From Pseudomonas sivasensis (lineage in GTDB: Bacteria > Pseudomonadota > Gammaproteobacteria > Pseudomonadales > Pseudomonadaceae): a DNA stretch of 64,000 nucleotides. The stretch is taken from assembly GCF_013778505.1 (NCBI RefSeq), contig NZ_JAAOWU010000003.1:186001-250000 (forward strand), written 5' to 3'. Made by a program: the position numbers and the translations under genes. How positions within the stretch are numbered: the stretch's first letter is position 1; each line of letters starts with the position of its first letter. The notes beneath the pieces were generated by a model. It was not told the DNA's origin, ran no database searches, and was given only the letters and a program-made list of their open reading frames with translations. Positions 1 to 9,176 of this stretch are shown here, piece by piece.

Positions 1-590
1 CCCTGGTGGGGGCGACGACTCGTGCGGGCATGCTCACCAACCCATTGCGAGACCGTTTCGGCATTGTTCAACGTCTTGAGTTCTATAGCACGGCGGATCT
101 GGCGACCATCGTCAGCCGTTCGGCGAGCATCCTTGGCTTGCCCCTGGACCCGGAAGGCGCGTTTGAGATTGCGCGTCGTGCACGTGGCACGCCACGGATC
201 GCCAACCGATTGCTGCGTCGTGTGCGCGATTTTGCTGAAGTGCGGGCCAAGGGGCATATCACCAAGGCAGTGGCTGACCTGGCGCTGAACTTGCTGGACG
301 TGGACGAGCATGGTTTCGATCACCAGGATCGACGTCTACTCTTGACCATGATCGAGAAATTCGACGGCGGCCCGGTGGGCGTTGACAGCCTGGCTGCGGC
401 CATCAGTGAAGAGCGGCATACCATTGAGGATGTTCTTGAGCCGTACCTGATCCAGCAGGGCTACATCATGCGTACGCCAAGGGGGCGGGTGGTGACGCGT
501 CACGCTTATCTGCACTTTGGGTTAAACATTCCGTCACGATTGGGTGAGATGCCCGTGGTAGACGAATTCCTCGATGCAGTGGACGATTAA
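1..590 (+). CDS. ruvB: Holliday junction branch-migration ATPase RuvB (C-terminal part)
   Basis: The reading frame is open to the left edge, so the gene starts outside the window. The visible part begins in the sensor region ([11 protein letters not shown]) and continues with the NPLRDRFGI arginine-finger segment, the small AAA+ lid domain and the winged-helix DNA-binding domain ([20 protein letters not shown], then [10 protein letters not shown]). RuvB is the hexameric ATPase motor that, with RuvA, drives branch migration of Holliday junctions. Its position just ahead of ybgC-tol is the usual Pseudomonas arrangement. Confidence 0.97.
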   Translation, partial: LVGATTRAGMLTNPLRDRFGIVQRLEFYSTADLATIVSRSASILGLPLDPEGAFEIARRARGTPRIANRLLRRVRDFAEVRAKGHITKAVADLALNLLDVDEHGFDHQDRRLLLTMIEKFDGGPVGVDSLAAAISEERHTIEDVLEPYLIQQGYIMRTPRGRVVTRHAYLHFGLNIPSRLGEMPVVDEFLDAVDD

Positions 591-729
591 AAGCTTCATG
601 GGAGTCGATTTATTCGATGTTTGTGCTGTCCCAGTGTCTGGCGTCGTCATTCAGTCACTGCAAATGTTTCAAAGAATGAAAAAACAGTTGCCCAGCCGGA
701 TTGGCAACCTCAGGAGTAAGCACTAGAGT

Positions 730-1185
730 ATGCGCGCGCAAAACGGGGATCAGTCGTTCGCACATCGCTGTCGCGTTTATTACGAGGACACCGATGCCGG
801 CGGCATCGTTTATTACGTCAATTACCTCAAGTTCATGGAGCGGGCTCGAACCGAGCGGCTACGGGAGCTGGGCTTTGCCCAATCCCAGCTGGCAGGGGAG
901 GACCTGTTATTCGTCGTGCACTCCAGCGAGGCGCGTTACCACGCGCCGGCGCGACTGGACGACGAGCTTCTGGTTAGCGCTGAAGTAATCGAATTGAACC
1001 GTGCCAGCCTGCGTTTCAAGCAGCAGGTCAGGCGGGCAACGGATGCAACGCTGCTCTGTGAGGGGCAGTTCCTGGTGGCGTGTGTACGCACCAACAGTTT
1101 GAAACCTCGGGCCATTCCCGAAACTCTACGTGCGGCCTTTGCCGCCGTGAGCGGCGCGGGTAAACAATCAAAGCAGGAGATTTAG
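730..1185 (+). CDS. ybgC: Tol-Pal-associated acyl-CoA thioesterase YbgC
   Basis: A 151-residue hotdog-fold thioesterase. The 4-hydroxybenzoyl-CoA thioesterase signature is visible near the N terminus ([20 protein letters not shown]), including the Asp that acts in catalysis in this family. It hydrolyses acyl-CoA or acyl-ACP thioesters in the cytoplasm and is the conserved first gene of tol-pal operons. It ends one base before tolQ, so the two are likely translationally coupled. An AGGAG lies about 13 bases upstream of the ATG, somewhat far for a Shine-Dalgarno. Confidence 0.95.
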   Translation: MRAQNGDQSFAHRCRVYYEDTDAGGIVYYVNYLKFMERARTERLRELGFAQSQLAGEDLLFVVHSSEARYHAPARLDDELLVSAEVIELNRASLRFKQQVRRATDATLLCEGQFLVACVRTNSLKPRAIPETLRAAFAAVSGAGKQSKQEI

Positions 1186-1186
1186 C

Positions 1187-1882
1187 GTGGAACCTACCGT
1201 CGTCGACCATTCCTCCATGTGGAGCCTGGTCAGCAATGCCAGTGTTGTGGTTCAACTGGTGATGCTGATCCTGGTAGCCGCATCGGTTACCTCTTGGGTC
1301 ATGATTTTTCAGCGCAGCAACCTGCTGCGTGCCGGTCGACGTGCCCTGGAGAGCTTTGAAGAGCGCTTCTGGTCGGGTATCGACCTGTCCAAGCTCTACC
1401 GCCAGGCCGGCAGCAACCCGGACCCGGATTCGGGTGTGGAGCAAATCTTCCGTGCGGGCTTCAAGGAATTCTCGCGTCTGCGTCAGCAGCCGGGTGTTGA
1501 TCCGGAAGCAGTGATGGAAGGTGTGGCTCGTGCCATGCGCGTCGCCATCTCCCGTGAAGAAGAGAAGCTGGAGCAGAGCCTGCCGTTTCTCGCCACCGTT
1601 GGTTCCGTCAGCCCGTACATCGGCCTGTTCGGTACCGTGTGGGGGATCATGAACTCCTTCCGAGGCCTGGCCCAGGCCCAGCAAGCTACCCTGGCCACAG
1701 TGGCCCCAGGTATCGCCGAAGCTCTGATCGCTACCGCGATCGGCCTGTTCGCCGCTATCCCCGCTGTTATCGCCTACAACCGTTTTGCCGCGCGCGGCGA
1801 GAACCTGATTGGCCGTTACTACACCTTCGCCGATGAATTCCAGGCGATCCTGCACCGTAAAGTGCACACCAGCGAAGAATAA
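1187..1882 (+). CDS. tolQ: Tol-Pal system inner-membrane proton channel subunit TolQ
   Basis: A 231-residue MotA/TolQ/ExbB family protein with three predicted transmembrane helices: one near residues 15-38, and two in the C-terminal half (the VGSVSPYIGLFGTVWGIMNS region and the IAEALIATAIGLFAAIPAV region). It forms the ion-conducting TolQ-TolR motor that energises TolA at the division septum. The GTG start at 1187 is preceded by AGGAG at about 8 bases. It is second in the ybgC-tolQRAB-pal-cpoB cluster. Confidence 0.97.
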   Translation: MEPTVVDHSSMWSLVSNASVVVQLVMLILVAASVTSWVMIFQRSNLLRAGRRALESFEERFWSGIDLSKLYRQAGSNPDPDSGVEQIFRAGFKEFSRLRQQPGVDPEAVMEGVARAMRVAISREEEKLEQSLPFLATVGSVSPYIGLFGTVWGIMNSFRGLAQAQQATLATVAPGIAEALIATAIGLFAAIPAVIAYNRFAARGENLIGRYYTFADEFQAILHRKVHTSEE

Positions 1883-1896
1883 GCAGGTACTCCCCG

Positions 1897-2358
1897 ATGG
1901 CTTTAATCACTCGAGCTCGAACCAAGCGCAAGCCGGTCGCCGAGATGAACGTAGTGCCTTACATCGACGTGATGCTGGTGCTGCTGGTGATCTTCATGGT
2001 GACCGCGCCGATGCTCAACCAGGGTGTGAAGGTTGATCTGCCCAAGGTTTCCAGCGAAGCCTTGCCTCAGGACAACAATACCCAGGTCTTGACCATCTCG
2101 ATCAAGGCTGACAAGACCTATTACTGGAACCTTGGCAGCGAAGTCGACACCCAGAAGCAGCAGGACAAGGCTCTGACCCTGCCGGCGATGACTGATGCTG
2201 TGACCAAGATCATTCGCTCCGGCAACGAAGGCGGCAAGCACACCCAGGTCTTCATTCGCGGCGACAAGTCGGTCGACTACGGCTCCGTCATGGGCGCCAT
2301 GGGTGGGCTGCAGAAGGCCGGCGTCGGTAACGTTGGCTTGATTACCGAGGCGCCCTGA
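1897..2358 (+). CDS. tolR: Tol-Pal system motor protein TolR
   Basis: A 153-residue ExbD/TolR protein. A short cytoplasmic N terminus (KRKPVAEMNVVPYIDVMLVL) leads into a single transmembrane helix that carries the conserved Asp of the proton path, followed by a periplasmic domain ending in the GSVMGAMGGLQKAGVGNVGL segment typical of the family. It partners TolQ and TolA. The stop codon overlaps the tolA start (TGATG), indicating coupled translation. Confidence 0.97.
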   Translation: MALITRARTKRKPVAEMNVVPYIDVMLVLLVIFMVTAPMLNQGVKVDLPKVSSEALPQDNNTQVLTISIKADKTYYWNLGSEVDTQKQQDKALTLPAMTDAVTKIIRSGNEGGKHTQVFIRGDKSVDYGSVMGAMGGLQKAGVGNVGLITEAP

Positions 2359-3431
2359 TGCAGCAACAGCGAGAGCCGTCCGCCTCGGAAAGCTACTTCT
2401 GGCCTAGCGTCTGGGCAATTGCCCTGCACGTCCTGGTGTTTGGCATGTTGTTCGTCAGCTTTGCCATGACCCCGGACTTGCCGCCAGCCAAGCCGATCGT
2501 GCAGGCGACCCTGTATCAGCTGAAATCGAAAAGTCAGGCCACCACCCAGACCAATCAGAAGATTGCGGGTGAGGCCCAGAAGTCGGCTGCGCGCCAGACT
2601 GAAGTCGAACAGATGGAACAGAAGAAGGTCGAGCAGGAAGCGGTGAAGGCTGCTGCGGAACAAAAGAAAGAAGAGGCGGCTCAAAAGGCCGAGGAATCGA
2701 AAAAGGCTGACGAAGCGAAGAAGGCCGACGAGGCGAAAAAGGCTGATGAAGCCAAGAAGTCCGAGAAAGCTGCCGAAGCTAAAAAGGCTGAAGAGAAACA
2801 ATTGGCTGATATAGCCAAGAAGAAATCTGAAGAAGAAGCGAAAAAAGCTGCCGAAGAAGAGGCCAAGAAAAAGGCCGCTGAAGAGGCCAAGAAAAAGATA
2901 GTCGAAGACGCGAAGAAGAAAGCCGCCGAAGACGCCAAGAAAAAAGCTGAAGCAGACGAGGCGAAGAAGAAGATCGCCGACGACGCGAAGAAGAAAGCTG
3001 CCGCCGACGCCACCAAGAAAAAGGCCCAGGAAGCAGCGCGTAAATCCGCCGAAGAGAAAAAGGCCCAGGCCTTGGCAGATTTGCTCTCCGACACGCCGCA
3101 GCGTCAGCAAGCCTTGGCCGATGAGCGTGGTGATGAAGTCGCGGGCAGTTTCGACGACCTGATTCGGGCACGGGCAGCAGAAGGCTGGACACGTCCACCT
3201 TCGGCGCGCAAAGGCATGACAGTAGTGCTGCAGATCGGCATGTTGCCGGACGGTACGGTGACTTCGGTCAGCGTGGCCAAGTCCAGTGGTGATGGTTCGT
3301 TCGACAGTTCGGCGGTTGCCGCAGTCAAGAACATTGGCCGGTTGACCGAGATGCAGGGAATGAAACCAAGCGACTTCGCTCCCTATCGTTCATTCAAGAT
3401 GACATTCACACCTGAGGATCTAGCCTTGTGA
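2358..3431 (+). CDS. tolA: Tol-Pal system spanning protein TolA
   Basis: A 357-residue protein with one N-terminal transmembrane helix (about residues 14-36). It is followed by a roughly 220-residue Lys/Ala/Glu-rich helix that crosses the periplasm and a C-terminal globular TolA domain ([20 protein letters not shown] onward) that contacts Pal/TolB. Residues about 114-134 hold tandem KADEAK units, the most repetitive stretch. It overlaps tolR by one base and tolB by four. The low-complexity helix creates long but spurious antisense ORFs. Confidence 0.97.
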   Translation: MQQQREPSASESYFWPSVWAIALHVLVFGMLFVSFAMTPDLPPAKPIVQATLYQLKSKSQATTQTNQKIAGEAQKSAARQTEVEQMEQKKVEQEAVKAAAEQKKEEAAQKAEESKKADEAKKADEAKKADEAKKSEKAAEAKKAEEKQLADIAKKKSEEEAKKAAEEEAKKKAAEEAKKKIVEDAKKKAAEDAKKKAEADEAKKKIADDAKKKAAADATKKKAQEAARKSAEEKKAQALADLLSDTPQRQQALADERGDEVAGSFDDLIRARAAEGWTRPPSARKGMTVVLQIGMLPDGTVTSVSVAKSSGDGSFDSSAVAAVKNIGRLTEMQGMKPSDFAPYRSFKMTFTPEDLAL

Positions 3432-4729
3432 GAAACCTTCTTCGAGGAATGCTTGTCGTTATTTGCTGTATGGCAGGGATAGCGGCGGCGGATGAAAAGA
3501 ACATCCTGGTAACCAGCGGTAGCGACCGGGCCACCCCGATCGCTGTTGTACCGTTCGGTTGGCAGGGCGGCAGTGTGCTGCCGGACGACATGGCCCAGAT
3601 CGTCAGCGACGACCTGCGCAACTCCGGTTACTACGCGCCGATTCCGAAAGGCAACATGATCAGCCAGCCGAACCAGGCCAGCGAAGTCGTGTTCCGTGAC
3701 TGGAAAGCCGTTGGCGCCCAGTACCTGATGGTCGGCAACATCGTGCCGGCCGGCGGTCGCCTGCAAATCCAATACACCTTGTTCAACGTGGCCACCGAGC
3801 AACAGGTCCTGACCGGCAGCGTTTCGGGCACCACCGAACAACTGCGGGACATGGCCCACTACATCTCGGACCAGTCGTTTGAAAAACTCACCGGTATCAA
3901 AGGGGCGTTCTCGACACGCCTGCTTTACGTAACGGCTGAGCGTTTCTCTGTAGATAACACTCGCTACACTCTGCAGCGCTCGGACTACGACGGCGCACGT
4001 GCCGTGACGTTGCTGCAATCGCGTGAGCCTATCCTGTCGCCGCGCTTTGCGCCGGACGGCAAGCGCATTGCCTACGTGTCGTTCGAACAGAAGCGTCCGC
4101 GCATTTTCGTCCAGCACATCGATACTGGTCGTCGTGAGCAGATCACCAACTTCGAAGGCCTCAACGGTGCGCCAGCCTGGTCGCCGGATGGTTCGCGCCT
4201 GGCATTCGTGCTGTCTAAAGACGGCAACCCGGATATCTACGTGATGAACATGGCTTCGCGCCAGATCAATCGTGTTACCAGTGGCCCGGGTATCAATACT
4301 GAACCGTTCTGGGGCAAGGATGGTTCGACCATCTATTTCACCTCTGACCGGGGCGGCAAGCCACAAATCTACAAATCGAGCATTAGTGGTGGCGGCGCGG
4401 AACGAGTGACCTTTATTGGTAACTACAACGCTAACCCTAAGCTTTCGGCTGATGAAAAGACGTTGGTGATGATTCACCGTCAGGATGGCTTCACTAATTT
4501 CCGGGTTGCGGCCCAGGATTTGCAGCGTGGAACCGTAAAAATCCTCACAGATACCAACCTTGATGAGTCAGCTACTGTTGCGCCCAACGGCACCATGGTA
4601 ATCTACGCCACCCGCCAGCAGGGCCGGGGAGTCTTGATGCTCGTGTCCATTAATGGACGCGTGAGGCTCCCGCTTCCTACCGCTCAAGGCGAAGTCAGAG
4701 AACCGTCCTGGTCCCCTTACCTGAACTGA
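3428..4729 (+). CDS. tolB: Periplasmic Tol-Pal beta-propeller protein TolB
   Basis: A 433-residue exported protein. Its signal peptide ends near [11 protein letters not shown]. An N-terminal alpha/beta domain is followed by WD40-like PD40 repeats ([44 protein letters not shown]). TolB binds Pal and is released from it by energised TolA. The GTG start at 3428 lies inside the tolA stop (GTGA), a four-base overlap that suggests translational coupling. Confidence 0.97.
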   Translation: MRNLLRGMLVVICCMAGIAAADEKNILVTSGSDRATPIAVVPFGWQGGSVLPDDMAQIVSDDLRNSGYYAPIPKGNMISQPNQASEVVFRDWKAVGAQYLMVGNIVPAGGRLQIQYTLFNVATEQQVLTGSVSGTTEQLRDMAHYISDQSFEKLTGIKGAFSTRLLYVTAERFSVDNTRYTLQRSDYDGARAVTLLQSREPILSPRFAPDGKRIAYVSFEQKRPRIFVQHIDTGRREQITNFEGLNGAPAWSPDGSRLAFVLSKDGNPDIYVMNMASRQINRVTSGPGINTEPFWGKDGSTIYFTSDRGGKPQIYKSSISGGGAERVTFIGNYNANPKLSADEKTLVMIHRQDGFTNFRVAAQDLQRGTVKILTDTNLDESATVAPNGTMVIYATRQQGRGVLMLVSINGRVRLPLPTAQGEVREPSWSPYLN

Positions 4730-4784
4730 CGCGGCGCTACAAAAAGAAGTACTTAACACACTGGGGTTCATTAGGAGTTTCACG

Positions 4785-5285
4785 ATGGAAATGCTGAAGT
4801 TTGGTAAGTTTGCTGCTCTGGCTCTGGCTCTGTCCGTAGCCGTTGGTTGCTCGTCTAAAGGCGGCGACAATGCCGGTGAAGGCGCAGCTGTTGATCCAAA
4901 CGCTGGTTACGGCGCTAACACTGGTGCAGTTGACGGCTCCCTGAGCGAAGAAGCTGCTCTGCGCGCTATCACCACTTTCTACTTCGAATACGACAGTTCG
5001 GACCTGAAACCAGAAGCCATGCGCGCTCTGGACGTTCACGCGAAGGACCTGAAAGCTAACGGCGCTCGCGTTGTTCTGGAAGGTAACACCGACGAACGTG
5101 GTACTCGTGAGTACAACATGGCACTGGGCGAGCGTCGTGCGAAAGCCGTTCAGCGCTACCTGGTACTGCAAGGTGTTGCTCCAGGCCAACTGGAACTGGT
5201 TTCCTACGGTAAAGAGCGTCCAGTTGCTACTGGCCACGACGAGCAGTCCTGGGCTCAAAACCGTCGCGTCGAACTGCGTAAGTAA
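4785..5285 (+). CDS. pal: Peptidoglycan-associated lipoprotein Pal (OprL)
   Basis: A 166-residue outer-membrane lipoprotein. A lipobox (VAVGC) gives the lipidated Cys at about residue 22. An OmpA-like peptidoglycan-binding domain covers the C-terminal two thirds ([14 protein letters not shown], then [20 protein letters not shown]). A strong TTAGGAG Shine-Dalgarno precedes the ATG. The 55-base gap after tolB is the widest inside the cluster and could hold a separate promoter. Confidence 0.97.
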   Translation: MEMLKFGKFAALALALSVAVGCSSKGGDNAGEGAAVDPNAGYGANTGAVDGSLSEEAALRAITTFYFEYDSSDLKPEAMRALDVHAKDLKANGARVVLEGNTDERGTREYNMALGERRAKAVQRYLVLQGVAPGQLELVSYGKERPVATGHDEQSWAQNRRVELRK

Positions 5286-5291
5286 TTCGTC

Positions 5292-6128
5292 ATGCGAACG
5301 TGCCGTCGTGCTCTAACTGTATTGGCTCTCAGCTTCGCACCGCTTGCGGTGTGGGCTGCGGTTCCTGTGGAAGATAGCAACTCTGGCTATAACAATAGCG
5401 GGAGCAGCTATCCGCCAGCAGGTTATGGCACGAACGGCGCCTATGCTGGGGGGGCGGCTACGTCCGCCCCTTCGGCACAGGGCGAACTGTTCAACCAGCT
5501 GCAACGCATGCAGGATCAATTGGCGCAGCAACAAGGCACCATTGAAGTTCTGCAGAATGAAGTGCGTCAGCTGAAGCAAGAAGGCCTGGAGCGTTACCAG
5601 GATCTTGATCGACGCATAGGAGCCGGCGTTACACCTGCCGCTACTCCTGATAATTCTTCTGCCGGTGGCGCGCCAAGCGCCGCTGCCGGTGGTGCAGCAG
5701 TAGGGGCCGCGGCCGCGAGCCAAGCCCCTGCCGCCAGCAGTGAACCGGGTGATCCTGCGAAGGAAAAGCTGTATTACGATGCAGCCTTCGACCTGATCAA
5801 AGCCAAGGATTTCGATAAGGCCAGCCAGGCGTTTACCGCCTTCCTGCGCAAATACCCAAACAGCCAGTACGCGGGCAACGCCCAGTACTGGTTGGGCGAG
5901 GTGAACCTGGCAAAGGGTGATTTGCAGGGGGCGGGCCAGGCATTTGCCAAGGTCAGCCAGCTGTACCCCAAGCACGCCAAGGTGCCGGATTCGCTGTACA
6001 AACTCGCTGACGTAGAGCGCCGCCTGGGTCATACCGACAAGGTCAAAGGCATTCTGCAGCAGGTCGTTGCCCAATATCCGGGCACTTCTGCTGCACAGTT
6101 GGCTCAACGGGATCTGCAACGCTTGTAA
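5292..6128 (+). CDS. cpoB: Cell-division coordinator CpoB (YbgF)
   Basis: A 278-residue periplasmic protein. It has a signal peptide (cleavage around WAAVPVE), a trimerising coiled coil (ELFNQLQRMQDQLAQQQGTI region), a low-complexity Ala/Gly/Ser linker, and C-terminal tetratricopeptide repeats (DFDKASQAFTAFLRKYPNSQ, NAQYWLGEVNLAKGDLQGA). CpoB links the Tol machine to septal peptidoglycan synthesis. It starts six bases after pal and is the last gene before a strong terminator. Confidence 0.95.
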   Translation: MRTCRRALTVLALSFAPLAVWAAVPVEDSNSGYNNSGSSYPPAGYGTNGAYAGGAATSAPSAQGELFNQLQRMQDQLAQQQGTIEVLQNEVRQLKQEGLERYQDLDRRIGAGVTPAATPDNSSAGGAPSAAAGGAAVGAAAASQAPAASSEPGDPAKEKLYYDAAFDLIKAKDFDKASQAFTAFLRKYPNSQYAGNAQYWLGEVNLAKGDLQGAGQAFAKVSQLYPKHAKVPDSLYKLADVERRLGHTDKVKGILQQVVAQYPGTSAAQLAQRDLQRL

Positions 6129-6150
6129 GCGATGCTGCCCGTTTAGAAGA

Positions 6151-6175
6151 AACCCGCGCCTGGCGCGGGTTTTTT
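6151..6175 (+). terminator. Intrinsic terminator after the tol-pal cluster
   Basis: AACCCGCGCC followed by GGCGCGGGTT forms a GC-rich stem, directly followed by a run of six T. It lies 22 bases after the cpoB stop and marks the end of the operon. Confidence 0.9.
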
Positions 6176-6292
6176 CGTTAGAATCCACGCCCTTTTATGA
6201 CACCCGCTTCCTGGGGCCTACGCGTTGGCGGGGTTCCTTGAAGTGCCTGACGGAGGCGGACAGCCTGTTTAGCTGTTACGCCCGTGGCGACT

Positions 6293-6940
6293 ATGCAAGA
6301 CACATTACGCATCACCGAAGTTTTTTACTCGTTACAGGGTGAAACGCGCACCGCCGGCCTGCCCACAGTATTTGTGCGCCTGACCGGCTGCCCGTTACGT
6401 TGCCAATACTGTGACAGCGCCTATGCCTTCAGTGGCGGCACCGTTCGAACCCTTGAAGACATTCTGGAGCAGGTTGCTGGCTACCGGCCGCGTTACGTCT
6501 GTGTGACAGGCGGCGAGCCCCTGGCCCAGCCCAACGCCATTCCTTTGCTCAAGCAGTTGTGTGATGCCGGTTACGAAGTCTCCCTGGAAACCAGCGGTGC
6601 TTTGGATATCTCCGCGGTAGACCCGCGTGTGAGCCGAGTGCTAGACCTCAAAACCCCAGGCTCCAAGGAAGCGCACCGCAACCTTTACGAGAACATCGAA
6701 CTGCTGACGCCCAACGATCAGGTCAAGTTTGTCATCTGTTCTCGTGAGGATTACGACTGGGCTAACTCCAAGTTAATCCAGTACGGCCTCGAACGCCGTG
6801 CCGGTGAAGTGCTGTTCTCCCCCAGCCACCATGACCTGAACGCACGCGATCTGGCCGACTGGGTGGTTGCCGATAACTTGCCCGTACGCCTGCAATTGCA
6901 GCTGCATAAATACCTGTGGAACGACGAGCCGGGGCGCTGA
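6293..6940 (+). CDS. queE: 7-carboxy-7-deazaguanine synthase QueE
   Basis: A radical-SAM enzyme of about 215 residues that converts 6-carboxy-tetrahydropterin to 7-carboxy-7-deazaguanine on the queuosine/preQ0 pathway. The cluster-binding cysteines are visible in [16 protein letters not shown] and the SAM-binding GGEP in [10 protein letters not shown]. The ATG at 6293 ([17 protein letters not shown]) is preferred over a GTG nine bases upstream because it fits the family N terminus. queC follows after one base, so the two form an operon. Confidence 0.95.
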   Translation: MQDTLRITEVFYSLQGETRTAGLPTVFVRLTGCPLRCQYCDSAYAFSGGTVRTLEDILEQVAGYRPRYVCVTGGEPLAQPNAIPLLKQLCDAGYEVSLETSGALDISAVDPRVSRVLDLKTPGSKEAHRNLYENIELLTPNDQVKFVICSREDYDWANSKLIQYGLERRAGEVLFSPSHHDLNARDLADWVVADNLPVRLQLQLHKYLWNDEPGR

Positions 6941-6941
6941 G

Positions 6942-7619
6942 ATGACTGATCAAAAGCGCGCAGTCATTCTGCTATCCGGTGGTCTCGACTCCGCCACATT
7001 GGTGGCCATGGTGCGAGCGCAAGGCTATAGCTGTTACACCATGAGCTTCGATTATGGCCAGCGTCACCGCGCCGAGTTGAACGCGGCTGCGCGTGTCGCC
7101 CGCGACCTCGGTGTGATCGAGCACAAGGTGGTTGGCCTGAATCTAGGCGGCATGGGTGGTTCGGCGTTGACCGACAACACCATCGACCTGCCAGAAGAAC
7201 CCTCGGAAGGCATCCCGGTCACTTACGTACCGGCACGCAACACAGTGTTCCTGTCCCTGGCCCTTGGCTGGGCCGAAGTGCTTAACGCCCGCGACATCTT
7301 TATCGGCGTCAATGCGCTGGATTATTCCGGTTACCCGGACTGCCGTCCGGAGTTCGTCGAATCCTTTGAGCGCATGGCCAACCTGGCCACCAAGGCCGGC
7401 GTAGAAGGGCAGGGGTTTCGTATTCAGGCGCCGCTGCAAAACATGAGTAAGGCCGATATCGTGAAGGCTGGCGTAGGACTTGGCGTCGATTACGCGCTGA
7501 CTGTTTCCTGCTATCAGGCAGACGAAGGCGGTAGTGCCTGTGGGAAATGTGACAGCTGCCGGCTGCGTGCAGAGGGCTTCAAAATGGCCGGAATTACGGA
7601 CCCAACGCGTTATTTCTGA
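6942..7619 (+). CDS. queC: 7-cyano-7-deazaguanine synthase QueC
   Basis: A 225-residue ATP-dependent enzyme that turns 7-carboxy-7-deazaguanine into preQ0. The PP-loop SGGLDSATL is near the N terminus and a zinc site near the C terminus carries [10 protein letters not shown] plus an earlier Cys (VSCYQ). The ATG at 6942 was chosen because it lies one base after the queE stop and gives the family N terminus ([14 protein letters not shown]). Confidence 0.96.
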   Translation: MTDQKRAVILLSGGLDSATLVAMVRAQGYSCYTMSFDYGQRHRAELNAAARVARDLGVIEHKVVGLNLGGMGGSALTDNTIDLPEEPSEGIPVTYVPARNTVFLSLALGWAEVLNARDIFIGVNALDYSGYPDCRPEFVESFERMANLATKAGVEGQGFRIQAPLQNMSKADIVKAGVGLGVDYALTVSCYQADEGGSACGKCDSCRLRAEGFKMAGITDPTRYF

Positions 7620-7637
7620 TTTATTTCAAATAAGGTG

Positions 7638-7665
7638 TTGAATAATCCTTAGAAATCAGTATTAT
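7638..7665 (+). promoter_or_regulatory. Probable sigma70 promoter for tRNA-Lys
   Basis: TTGAAT (7638-7643) and TATTAT (7660-7665) are separated by 16 bases. The -10 box ends 17 bases before the first base of the tRNA, consistent with a short precursor leader. Assignment rests on consensus match only. Confidence 0.6.
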
Positions 7666-7682
7666 ACGCGCCACCACACAGC

Positions 7683-7758
7683 GGGTCGTTAGCTCAGTTG
7701 GTAGAGCAGTTGGCTTTTAACCAATTGGTCGTAGGTTCGAATCCCACACGACCCACCA
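7683..7758 (+). tRNA. tRNA-Lys(TTT)
   Basis: A 76-base cloverleaf. The acceptor arm GGGTCGT pairs with ACGACCC, the D loop is AGCTCAGTTGGTAGAGC, the anticodon loop CTTTTAA carries TTT, the T arm contains GTTCGAATC, and CCA is encoded. A terminator follows. Confidence 0.97.
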
Positions 7759-7773
7759 TTTTTGGCGGTTTAG

Positions 7774-7819
7774 AAAATCCGGAAGGCCCACGTAAGTGAG
7801 GATTTCCGGGTTTTTTTTT
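7774..7819 (+). terminator. Intrinsic terminator after tRNA-Lys
   Basis: AAAATCCGGAA pairs with TTCCGGGTTTT (one G-T wobble) around an 18-base loop region, and runs into a stretch of T. Confidence 0.8.
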
Positions 7820-7890
7820 GCCTGCGATTTGGAGCTTACCTGCCGGTGCGCAATGCACCCGGCTATACCAGCATTTGGCAAACCTCCCTG

Positions 7891-7922
7891 TTGACTCTCC
7901 CGTTACGGGCACACCCTATTCT
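7891..7922 (+). promoter_or_regulatory. MerR-type promoter/operator of the NAD(P)H oxidoreductase gene
   Basis: TTGACT (7891-7896) and TATTCT (7917-7922) are separated by 20 bases, the overlong spacer characteristic of promoters activated by MerR-family proteins. A perfect dyad, CCCG-TTA-CGGG (7899-7909), sits between the two boxes where MerR dimers bind. The start codon lies 26 bases downstream. The adjacent MerR gene (8691-9074) is the obvious candidate regulator. The binding itself is inferred. Confidence 0.65.
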
Positions 7923-7948
7923 GAACGCTCAACTTTCAGGATGAAGTG

Positions 7949-8527
7949 ATGATGAGTAAGCGAGTTCTGGTGATTTTGGGGCATCCCTCAACCGACAGTT
8001 TCTGTGGAGCACTGACCGACACTTATGTGGAGGCGGCTACACGTGCGGGGCATGAAGTGCGTCTGTTACGGCTGGATGCGCTGCGCTTCGATCCCGTGCT
8101 GCACGATGGCTACAAGCAGGTTCAGCTCTTGGAGCCTGATCTGCTCAAGGCGCAGGCCGATATCACATGGGCTGAGCACCTGGCGTTTGTGTATCCCATC
8201 TGGTGGGGAGGGATTCCGGCCTTGATGAAAGGCTTTTTCGATCGGATATTCCTTCCCGGTTTCGCCTTCAAGTACCGCGAAGGCAAAGCCTTTCCCGACA
8301 AGCTCTTGAAGGGGCGCACCGCTCACCTGCTGGTCACGATGGATACCCCGCCGTGGTACTACAAATGGTTCTATCGCATGCCGGGGCTGCACCAGATGCG
8401 CAAGACCACGTTGGAGTTCTGCGGCATCAAACCGTTGAAGACCCTCACGTTCGGGCCGATCCTCGGTTCCGGCGATTCCCAGCGACAAGCGTGGCTCAAG
8501 CAAGCTCAGGAGATCGCTGCTCGTTGA
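7949..8527 (+). CDS. Flavodoxin-fold NAD(P)H-dependent oxidoreductase
   Basis: A protein of about 192 residues of the Flavodoxin_2 family (quinone reductase/KefF-like). It has an N-terminal Rossmann-like strand-loop (VLVILGHPSTDSFCGAL) and the flavin-contacting segment FVYPIWWGGIPALMKGFFDR with downstream LPGFAFKY. Members are cytoplasmic FMN/FAD two-electron reductases acting on quinones or other electrophiles. ATG codons at 7949 and 7952 both fit the AGGA at 7938-7941. The upstream promoter has MerR-type geometry, suggesting induction by a stress or ligand sensed by the neighbouring MerR protein. The exact substrate cannot be told. Confidence 0.85.
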   Translation: MMSKRVLVILGHPSTDSFCGALTDTYVEAATRAGHEVRLLRLDALRFDPVLHDGYKQVQLLEPDLLKAQADITWAEHLAFVYPIWWGGIPALMKGFFDRIFLPGFAFKYREGKAFPDKLLKGRTAHLLVTMDTPPWYYKWFYRMPGLHQMRKTTLEFCGIKPLKTLTFGPILGSGDSQRQAWLKQAQEIAAR

Positions 8528-8615
8528 CACACCGCTGTACAGCATCGCCTTGCAACAGGCGATGCCTGCTTCATCTCTGCCACTGCATAGCCTTTTGACA
8601 CTGTCGGGTTTCAGA

Positions 8616-8643
8616 CGCCGCACACATGTGTGAAGATGCGGCG
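8616..8643. repeat. Inverted repeat upstream of the MerR gene
   Basis: CGCCGCA (8616-8622) and TGCGGCG (8637-8643) form a perfect 7-bp dyad whose interior holds the small palindrome CACATGTG. A TTGACA hexamer lies just upstream (8595-8600) without an obvious -10 at standard spacing. It could be an operator or a hairpin in the leader of the regulator gene. Confidence 0.4.
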
Positions 8644-8690
8644 CGCCAAAGTGCGCACCCCCCGTCTGTGCCATAAAAAAGGACTTTTAC

Positions 8691-9074
8691 ATGTATATCG
8701 GCAAAGCAGCCCAGCTGTCGGGCACGACAGTCAAGACCATCCGCCACTATGAAGACATTGGTTTGCTGCCACCGCCTGCGCGCGAAGGTAAGTACCGGGT
8801 CTATAGCCAGCAAAGCGTTGAACTGCTGACGTTCATCAAATGCGCGCAGCAGCTTGGCTTCAAACTCAAGGAAATGCAGGCGATCCTTCAGGATCACCGC
8901 GGCCAGGAGCTGCCGTGGGATTTGGCCAACCAGGCCATTGCGGATAAAAAGCTGGAACTGAAGACTCAGATCGAAGGGTTGCAAAGCATCTACGACGGCC
9001 TTGAACAGTTCGAAAGCAGCCTCAAGGACGCCCAGTACCAATGCCAGTTTGAACATCTGTCCAAAACGGCCTGA
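8691..9074 (+). CDS. MerR-family transcriptional regulator
   Basis: A 127-residue protein. The N-terminal winged helix-turn-helix is clear (MYIGKAAQLSGTTVKTIRHYEDIGLLPP, quoted as residues 1-28 of the family pattern: IGKAAQL, VKTIRHYEDIGLL, YRVYS). A long dimerisation helix follows (DLANQAIADKKLELKTQIEG region). Only three Cys occur, and no metal-binding CxnC loop like that of CueR or ZntR is evident at the C terminus, so the effector is unknown. By position it probably controls the oxidoreductase at 7949-8527. A similar MerR-type promoter also heads the biosynthetic operon at 23.8 kb, so it may have a second target. Confidence 0.88.
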   Translation: MYIGKAAQLSGTTVKTIRHYEDIGLLPPPAREGKYRVYSQQSVELLTFIKCAQQLGFKLKEMQAILQDHRGQELPWDLANQAIADKKLELKTQIEGLQSIYDGLEQFESSLKDAQYQCQFEHLSKTA

Positions 9075-9176
9075 ACGAACGTGCTGCACAATCTCATGAA
9101 GCGGTGTGTGCGCTTCGCAAACGCCGGCAATCCGTGGGTGCTCAATGGATATGGCCGGCGTCGTCCTCTTCAGCGT

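Noticed and set aside
2277..3110. Phe/Leu-rich antisense frame that looks like a membrane protein
   Set aside because: It is the complement of the Lys/Ala/Glu helix of tolA; AAG and GAA codons read backwards give CTT and TTC.
6190..6292. Possible preQ1 riboswitch ahead of queE
   Set aside because: The leader has no recognisable preQ1 aptamer: I find no short GC stem followed by an A-rich tail pairing into its loop, and the queE ribosome site is not sequestered by an obvious helix.
8571..9089. 172-codon antisense frame opposite the MerR gene
   Set aside because: Overlaps a clear MerR-family gene and shows no family features.
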